From RGIG4034 sp045628945 (GTDB lineage: Bacteria > Bacillota > Clostridia > Lachnospirales > Lachnospiraceae): a stretch of DNA of 64,000 nt. Position 1 is the first letter of the stretch. Each line of letters opens with the position of its first letter. Shown piece after piece: positions 58,781 through 64,000 of this stretch. A model generated the notes under the pieces. That model saw only the letters and a program-made list of their open reading frames with translations, searched no databases and had not been told where the DNA came from. The translations under genes and the position numbers were made by a program. The stretch is taken from assembly GCA_045628945.1 (NCBI GenBank), contig JAZQQG010000012.1:1-64000 (forward strand), written 5' to 3'.

Positions 58781-60114
58781 TACTCGTCGTCCTTCCTCTC
58801 TCGGATAATGAACTTCAAGGGTGTTCCCCTAAAGCCAAAGGTATCCCGAATCTTATTCTCAATATATCTCGTGTAAGAGAAATGCATTAATTCCTTGTCA
58901 TTTACGAAAATAACGAAGGTCGGCGGCTTCACGCTTACCTGAGTAATGTAGTAAAGACGAAGTCGTTTGCCCTTGTCGGTCGGCGGCTGCTGCATTGCCA
59001 CGGCTTCCGCCATAATCTCATTCAACACACCGGTCTGAACGCGCATGTTCTGACTCTGAATTACCTGCTCAATCAGATCAAACAGCTTCGGAAGTCTCTG
59101 TCCGGTTACCGCCGAGACATAGAGAATCTCCGCATACGGCATATAAGCCAAAAGATCACGAATTTTAGCGGTAAATTCATTGACGGTCTTGTTGTCTTTT
59201 TCGATCAAATCCCACTTATTCACAACAACGATAACACCCTTGCCGTTCTCATGGGCAATTCCCGCAATCTTTGTATCCTGATCCGTAATGCCCTCGGTGG
59301 CATCAATGACAAGCAAAACCACATCCGCACGTTCTACCGCAGCAACGGAGCGAATAATCATAAAATGCTCCAATTCCTCCTTAATGGTCTTCTTGCGACG
59401 AAGGCCGGCGGTATCGATGAGAACGTATTCTTTGCCGTTACGAACAAGAGGCGTATCCACCGCATCGCGGGTGGTACCGGCAATATTGCTTACAATGACA
59501 CGATCTTCGCCAAGCAGACGATTCACAATGGAGCTCTTCCCGACATTCGGTTTGCCCACGATTGCGATTCTGGGACGCTCGTCCTCCTCATCCGCCGGGG
59601 CATTCTTGTCAAAATGCGATACCACGATATCCAGAAGATCCCCGAGTCCCTGACGGTTTGCCGCCGATACGGGAATGGGATCTCCGATTCCCAGATTGTA
59701 GAACTCATAGGTGTCATTGACAAACTTCTGATAATTGTCCACCTTATTTACACACAGAACCACCGGTTTCTTGGAACGGCGCAACATGTCCGCCACCTTG
59801 GAATCCGCATCCACCAGTCCCTGACGCACATCCACCATGAAGATGATGACATCCGCCGTATCGATTGCGATCTGTGCCTGCTCCCGCATCTGGGAAAGGA
59901 TAATGTCCTTACTGTCCGGTTCAATACCACCGGTATCAATCAGGGTAAAGGACTGATCCAGCCAGGTCACATCCGTATAGATACGGTCTCGCGTAATTCC
60001 CGGGGTATCCTTAACAATCGAGATGTTCTCTTTTGCCAAAACATTGAACAAAGAGGACTTGCCCACATTGGGTCTACCAACGATGGCCACAATGGGTTTT
60101 CTTTTTCTTGCCAT
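58780..60114 (-). CDS. der: Ribosome-associated GTPase Der (EngA)
   Basis: 444 residues with two GTPase domains: VGRPNVGKSSLFN, DTPGITRDR and VNKVDN in the first (about 8-165), and VGKPNVGKSSIVN, DTAGLRRKK and VNKWDL in the second (about 180-345). A KH-like C-terminal domain follows. It is needed for 50S ribosome assembly. An 18-base gap separates it from the DUF512 gene, in the usual clostridial order. Confidence 0.96.
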   Translation of the reverse strand: MARKRKPIVAIVGRPNVGKSSLFNVLAKENISIVKDTPGITRDRIYTDVTWLDQSFTLIDTGGIEPDSKDIILSQMREQAQIAIDTADVIIFMVDVRQGLVDADSKVADMLRRSKKPVVLCVNKVDNYQKFVNDTYEFYNLGIGDPIPVSAANRQGLGDLLDIVVSHFDKNAPADEEDERPRIAIVGKPNVGKSSIVNRLLGEDRVIVSNIAGTTRDAVDTPLVRNGKEYVLIDTAGLRRKKTIKEELEHFMIIRSVAAVERADVVLLVIDATEGITDQDTKIAGIAHENGKGVIVVVNKWDLIEKDNKTVNEFTAKIRDLLAYMPYAEILYVSAVTGQRLPKLFDLIEQVIQSQNMRVQTGVLNEIMAEAVAMQQPPTDKGKRLRLYYITQVSVKPPTFVIFVNDKELMHFSYTRYIENKIRDTFGFRGTPLKFIIRERKDDE

Positions 60115-60132
60115 AATTACTCCTTATTATGC

Positions 60133-61470
60133 TTACTTAAGCGCATGGCCGAAAAGTGCTTCAATAAAGTCCTTTCCACCATTTTTTGTTGTATTGATAC
60201 GAACTCCCAGGGTTTTTGCAACCTGAGGAATCGTTACATCGTCCAAAAACACATCTTCGTGGTAACGAAGCATATTCTCAGGGATAAACAAATCGGTTCC
60301 CAATTCCTTCCCCTGCAATTCCTCCATGAGATCCGTTCCGGTAATCAGACCGGAGACGGTAATCTTCTCTCCGAAGAAATGATTGATCATCTCATAAACA
60401 TGGATGGTAAGCTTCGGCATGTATTCCCGAAGACCTTCCGTCATACGAAGAATGTACGGATAAGCAAGGCGTCCGGTTGCGATACTGATCTCGCCCTTAC
60501 GCTTGCTCATTTTCTTGCGAAGTCTGGGGTTGGCATCCACGTACTCCAGGGCTTCCTCATATTCCTTTAGCATGGATCGAATCATGCCGACGCCGTTTTC
60601 CAGCTGCGGATAGCCGTCATAGGCTTCCTCCCGGGGCAACTCACGGCCTGCCAGAATATACCACTCATCACTTGCATAGACAAAACGCGTTCCGGTCTTT
60701 GGAAGGGCTTCCCTCTGCCAGTATTCAATCTGATCGATAACCTTGGCGGCATCCTCTTTTTCAAAGGGCACCAGCGGTTCTAACCCTTCCCGGTACTTGG
60801 TAAGTCCCACGGGCACCACGGATACACTCTTCATGGCCGGTGCGTAGGTCAAAAGATCACGAAGGCTACGATCCAGCTCGGCTCCGTCGTTATACCCCTT
60901 GCACAGTACAATCTGGCCGTTCAGTTCCAGTTCCGCATCCGCAAGTGTTCGAAGATGTCGCAAGGCATCTCCCGCAAAACGATTGTGCAGCATCTTGCAA
61001 CGAAGCTCCGGATTGGTTGTATGTACGGAGATATTAATGGGAGAAAGATGATAGCGAATCATGCGCTCCACATCCTTATCCCGCAGATTGGTCAAGGTAA
61101 TGTAATTGCCCTGCAGAAAAGACAATCTGGTGTCATCATCCTAAAAGTACAGTGTTTCACGCATTCCCGGCGGCATCTGATCGATGAAACAGAAAATGCA
61201 TTTATTACAGCAGGAATGGTACTCATCCATCAGGCTTTGCGTAAAGCGAAGTCCCAGATCCTCATTTTCGTCTTTTCCCACCGAAAAAGACAATTCCTCA
61301 TCCCCGCGAAGAACGGTGACGCTAAGTTCCTCTTCCATACAGAGAAAATCGTAGTCAAAAATGTCTTCGATTTCCTGTCCATTTATCAAAATCAACCGAT
61401 CTCCCGGCCGAATTCCGGCCCGGGCAGCGGGACTTTTCTTGTCAATACTGTCAATTACGTGCTGTTTCAT
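60133..61470 (-). pseudogene. DUF512 / PDZ-radical SAM-like protein interrupted by an in-frame TAG
   Basis: The start is ATG at 61470 (AAGGA upstream). The N-terminal part has a PDZ domain (SPAARAGIRPGDRLILING) and the cysteine motif CNKCIFCFIDQMPPGM. After TLYF a TAG (61143-61141) interrupts, and the same frame continues with DDDTRLSFLQGNYITLTNL to 60133. Homologues normally have a Lys codon (AAG) at this point, so a single A-to-T change explains the stop. The downstream part could restart at TTG 61125. TAG ends other genes in this window, so it probably is a real stop or a base error. Confidence 0.85.
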
Positions 61471-61546
61471 AGCATTTCCTTTTTGGCGATACTCATACAG
61501 ATTAAATAATACCACATACAAAATAATAAGAAAAGAAAATATCGTG

Positions 61547-61582
61547 AAAAGGGCGTTTGGATTCGCAAAAATGCGCCCTTTT
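61547..61582. terminator. Bidirectional terminator-like hairpin between DUF512 and prs
   Basis: AAAAGGGCG (61547-61555) pairs with CGCCCTTTT (61574-61582), perfect over nine pairs, with T runs on both sides. It separates two divergent genes and may insulate them. Confidence 0.7.
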
Positions 61583-61598
61583 TTCGCACGCATTCCCC

Positions 61599-61628
61599 TT
61601 GACTTGCTTCTTCGAATAATGATATAAA
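61599..61628 (+). promoter_or_regulatory. Promoter of prs
   Basis: TTGACT (61599-61604) and TATAAA (61623-61628) are 18 bases apart, 36 bases before the prs ATG. Good match to the housekeeping consensus. Confidence 0.6.
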
Positions 61629-61664
61629 ATAAGGCAGATGAATAATCGATGAAGGAGTACCGTT

Positions 61665-62840
61665 ATGGCAAATCTCGTTGAACTTCAGAAGGCTCTGCCT
61701 GTCGCCCCTCTTAAGGTCATTGCATTGGATTCCGCCAAGAATCTCGGCGACCAGGTCAACCGTTATCTTGTGGACTTTCGCAAGACCATTAACAACATTC
61801 ACAAGAACGATCCCGCGACCTTAGGTTATGTGGAAAACAACTATCTAATGGAGGTCTCCGTTCCCCGTTTCGGTTCCGGTGAAGCTAAGGCAACTCTTAA
61901 GGAATCCGTGCGAGGTAAGGATGTTTTCATCATTGTTGATGTCACCAATTACAGCGTAACCTACAAAATGAACGGTTATGAGAATCACAAATCTCCCGAC
62001 GATCATTATCAGGATCTGAAGCGTGTTATTGCCGCTATGGGTGGCAAGGCTCACAGAATTAACGTCATCATGCCCTTCCTCTATGAAGGCCGTCAGCATA
62101 AGCGTACCATGCGTGAATCCCTGGATTGCGCTCAGATGCTGGTGGAGCTGTCCCAAATGGGTGTAGATAACTTCATCACCTTCGATGCCCACGACCCTCG
62201 TGTACAAAACGCTACTCCTCTGTGTGGTTTTGATAATTTCAATCCTGCCTACCAGTTCATGAAGGCACTCTTAACTGCCGAAACCGATCTGATTATTGAC
62301 AAAGAGCACACCACCGTCATCTCTCCCGATGAGGGCGCACTCAGCCGTGCGGTATATTTTGCCGGAGTTTTGGGCGCCGATACCGGTATGTTCTACAAAC
62401 GAAGAGATTATACCAAGGTCGTAAACGGTAAGAACCCCATCGTGTCCCACGAATTCCTGGGAGATAATATTGACGGCAAGGATGTCATCATTATTGACGA
62501 TATGATTGCCTCCGGAGAATCCATGATTTCGACCGCCAAGCATCTGAAGGAAATGAACGCCAAGCGCGTTTTCATCTGCACCACCTTTGGTCTTTTTACA
62601 AACGGTCTGGACGCCTTCGATGAGGCCTATGAGAAATGCTATTTTGACAAGATTATTACGACGAATTTAAACTATCGTCCGAAAGAACTGCTTACCCGCC
62701 CCTATTACATCGAGGCAGATACAAGCAAGTTCTTGGCTTCCATCATTGATTTCATGAATCATGACATTTCCTTAAGCTTCGCCATGACGCCTACCGAAAA
62801 GATTCATGAGATACTGAACACCTACAACGAGCGTAAATAA
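61665..62840 (+). CDS. prs: Ribose-phosphate pyrophosphokinase
   Basis: 391 residues, longer than the common 315-residue form because of an N-terminal extension. It has RQHKRTMRESLDCAQ, FDAHDPRVQNATP and the PRPP loop VIIIDDMIASGESM. It makes PRPP for nucleotide, His and Trp synthesis. The start follows AAGGAG; a promoter lies at 61599. It is a single-gene unit, terminated by the hairpin at 62889. Confidence 0.93.
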   Translation: MANLVELQKALPVAPLKVIALDSAKNLGDQVNRYLVDFRKTINNIHKNDPATLGYVENNYLMEVSVPRFGSGEAKATLKESVRGKDVFIIVDVTNYSVTYKMNGYENHKSPDDHYQDLKRVIAAMGGKAHRINVIMPFLYEGRQHKRTMRESLDCAQMLVELSQMGVDNFITFDAHDPRVQNATPLCGFDNFNPAYQFMKALLTAETDLIIDKEHTTVISPDEGALSRAVYFAGVLGADTGMFYKRRDYTKVVNGKNPIVSHEFLGDNIDGKDVIIIDDMIASGESMISTAKHLKEMNAKRVFICTTFGLFTNGLDAFDEAYEKCYFDKIITTNLNYRPKELLTRPYYIEADTSKFLASIIDFMNHDISLSFAMTPTEKIHEILNTYNERK

Positions 62841-62888
62841 CCATATACAGTACTGCAAAATGTAAACATCGCAAAAACTGCAAAGAAA

Positions 62889-62918
62889 AGGCGAGTGAAC
62901 TTTATGTTTCACTCGCCT
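62889..62918. terminator. Bidirectional terminator between prs and the phosphatase gene
   Basis: AGGCGAGTGAA (62889-62899) and TTCACTCGCCT (62908-62918) form a perfect 11-bp stem with an 8-base loop, followed by CTTT. The right arm encodes the last residues of the phosphatase, so the two converging genes share it. Confidence 0.8.
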
Positions 62919-63486
62919 CTTTAAATTCAATCACTTTCATTCGGCAATTCTCAATTCCCTCCGACCAGAAATCTTTCAGTTCCCGACCTCTCACCAGAGT
63001 AATCAGTGCAGAATTCATTGCTCCGTGGGCAACAATCAGCACACGTTCTCCCCGCTCAATTCGTGGCCGCACGCATTCGTCATAGAAAGCGCCGACCCGT
63101 TGAAACAGTTGGTCGAAGGTCTCCGCCCCCTTCGGTGCCTGATAATTCTCGGGATCCCGAAAAAAAGAATGCATCGGCTCATCCGTACCGAAATATCCAT
63201 TGTCTTTTCCTTCATATTCCCCAAAGCAGATTTCATGCAGACGTTCATCAAACCGAATGTCCACCGCTCTGCCCTCCAAAAGAATCTCACAGGTCTCCCG
63301 CGCCCGTACCAGAGGCGAACAGAAGACCGTATCAAATTCCAATTCGCGATAAAGGTCTCTCGCCTCTCTTGCTTGATCCCTTCCCGCATCATTAAGAGGA
63401 ATATCTGCGGTTCCCTGCAACAATTGCATATCATTCCACTGTGTGCGTCCGTGACGCATCAGGTATAAGGTTCCCTTCTTACTCAT
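62902..63486 (-). CDS. Histidine phosphatase family protein
   Basis: 194 residues. The RHG motif is YLMRHGRTQWN at residue 8, then VFCSPLVRARETCEIL, the catalytic Glu in LHEICFGEYEGK and the second His in LIVAHGAMNSAL. It belongs to the phosphoglycerate mutase-like branch; the substrate is not determined by the sequence. The start overlaps the stop of the U32 peptidase-like gene by eight bases. Confidence 0.92.
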   Translation of the reverse strand: MSKKGTLYLMRHGRTQWNDMQLLQGTADIPLNDAGRDQAREARDLYRELEFDTVFCSPLVRARETCEILLEGRAVDIRFDERLHEICFGEYEGKDNGYFGTDEPMHSFFRDPENYQAPKGAETFDQLFQRVGAFYDECVRPRIERGERVLIVAHGAMNSALITLVRGRELKDFWSEGIENCRMKVIEFKEASET

Positions 63487-64000
63487 TGATCGTACCTTTC
63501 TCTTTTTTTATTTCCGGATAATAACAATTCCCACTGCAGCCGGCAGGAAAAAGCATCTCCTGCATTCGGCGTCGATAATCCGCTTCATCCTTTGCAAGAT
63601 CAAGAATCTGAAGTGCCTTGCGGACCTCGCGAATATCCCGAATCGTTTCTTCCGTTGCATTCCCTCTGCTGACCAACTTAAGATGCGTAATCCCCGCCTT
63701 CCGCAGCCGGTACAGTGCGCATAGTCCACAGCCGGAGGCACCAAGCAGCTCCCCATCGTCGGAAGCGAAATTCTCCGTACTGTCCTCTTCCGTGACCGCA
63801 AATCGTTCCCGCTCCTCTTCCATCCGATAGGGGACCCTGCACATATGGCACAGTTCATCGCAGTGTTTCGACATACAATAGGCTCCGGTAAAATGGCATT
63901 TCTCATTTAACACAAAGGCTTCGTGTTCAGTAATCCCAGTACTCTTCGAGTTTCGGACCATAGACGCCATTTCTTCTATGGACGTCTGTCGCGGATAAAT
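63479..64000 (-). CDS. U32-family peptidase-like protein, C-terminal part (cut by the window edge)
   Basis: The frame is open to the window edge; before the Met at 63970 it reads IYPRQTSIEEM, so the gene starts beyond 64000. The visible part has a cysteine cluster, EKCHFTGAYCMSKHCDELCHMCRVPYR, and later GASGCGLCALYRLRKAGITHLKLVSRG and FPAGCSGNCYYPE, typical of the Fe-S-bearing C-terminal region of U32 proteins. Members act in collagen-type proteolysis or, with RlhA/UbiU, in RNA or quinone hydroxylation. Which type this is cannot be told. Confidence 0.75.
   Translation of the reverse strand: MYPRQTSIEEMASMVRNSKSTGITEHEAFVLNEKCHFTGAYCMSKHCDELCHMCRVPYRMEEERERFAVTEEDSTENFASDDGELLGASGCGLCALYRLRKAGITHLKLVSRGNATEETIRDIREVRKALQILDLAKDEADYRRRMQEMLFPAGCSGNCYYPEIKKEKGTINE

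Noticed and set aside
59251..60570. Open frame of 439 codons on the plus strand opposite der and the DUF512 gene
   Set aside because: It is antisense to well-conserved GTPase motifs, has no recognisable protein features and has no ribosome binding site.
60133..61470. Pyrrolysine insertion at the TAG in the DUF512 gene
   Set aside because: TAG ends other genes here (for example at 2159-2161), the expected residue is an ordinary Lys, and no pyl genes are in the window; kept only as a remote option.

Overview
The window looks like a Lachnospiraceae-type member of the Clostridia. This rests on gene content: strong GGAGG ribosome binding sites, class III ribonucleotide reductase, a monomeric [FeFe]-hydrogenase-like protein, a CBS-domain family II pyrophosphatase, an unusually long Prs, an intracellular GH74 enzyme and the DUF512-der-plsY-gpsA gene order. 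The species cannot be named from the sequence alone.

Positions 1 to about 28963 are the right-hand part of an integrated, AT-richer phage-like element; its left end, integrase, repressor and any portal/capsid genes are outside the window. On the minus strand, from about 12.8 kb leftwards, lie a DUF7768-like protein, a primase-helicase, a VRR-NUC nuclease, an SNF2 helicase, a DUF1492 late regulator, an HNH nuclease, the small terminase, a ParB-methyltransferase fusion, several small genes, the large terminase and short tail-fibre-like proteins. On the plus strand (13.1-17.8 kb) is a second replication block: small proteins, an Fe-S PD-(D/E)XK nuclease (DUF2800), an ssDNA-binding protein (DUF2815) and a family A DNA polymerase. 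The right end (17.8-28.8 kb) is defence cargo: a NACHT NTPase, a sigma-like protein with a structured leader, and a type I restriction-modification operon with two hsdM genes, one hsdS and one hsdR, headed by a small HTH protein and a SymE-like protein. The element ends inside a UvrD-type helicase gene, which is cut off just after its Val-Gly-Asp motif.

From 29.6 to 44.1 kb the chromosome is read on the minus strand: gltX and the hydrogenase-like gene; nrdD-nrdG-dut; an overlapping punA, membrane MutS-like, rnhA, small membrane protein and WYL regulator operon; then a GH74 enzyme followed by the CBS pyrophosphatase. From 44.2 to 49.1 kb a plus-strand operon encodes an ABC-2 type exporter with a membrane zinc-ribbon protein.

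From 61.5 down to 49.1 kb is one long minus-strand series: DUF512 protein (broken by an in-frame TAG), der, plsY, gpsA, a MoxR ATPase, a VWA protein, a receiver-HD-GYP phosphodiesterase, a hybrid histidine kinase and a kinase-like protein that has lost its phospho-accepting histidine. prs, a histidine phosphatase and the C-terminal part of a U32 peptidase close the window.

The most interesting items are the defence end of the element (NACHT, double-HsdM type I system, SymE-like protein), a 16-bp motif shared by the SymE-like and small terminase upstream regions, a leader that could switch access to the ribosome binding site of the sigma-like gene, a probable activator-dependent late promoter, the pseudokinase, and the amber-interrupted DUF512 gene.
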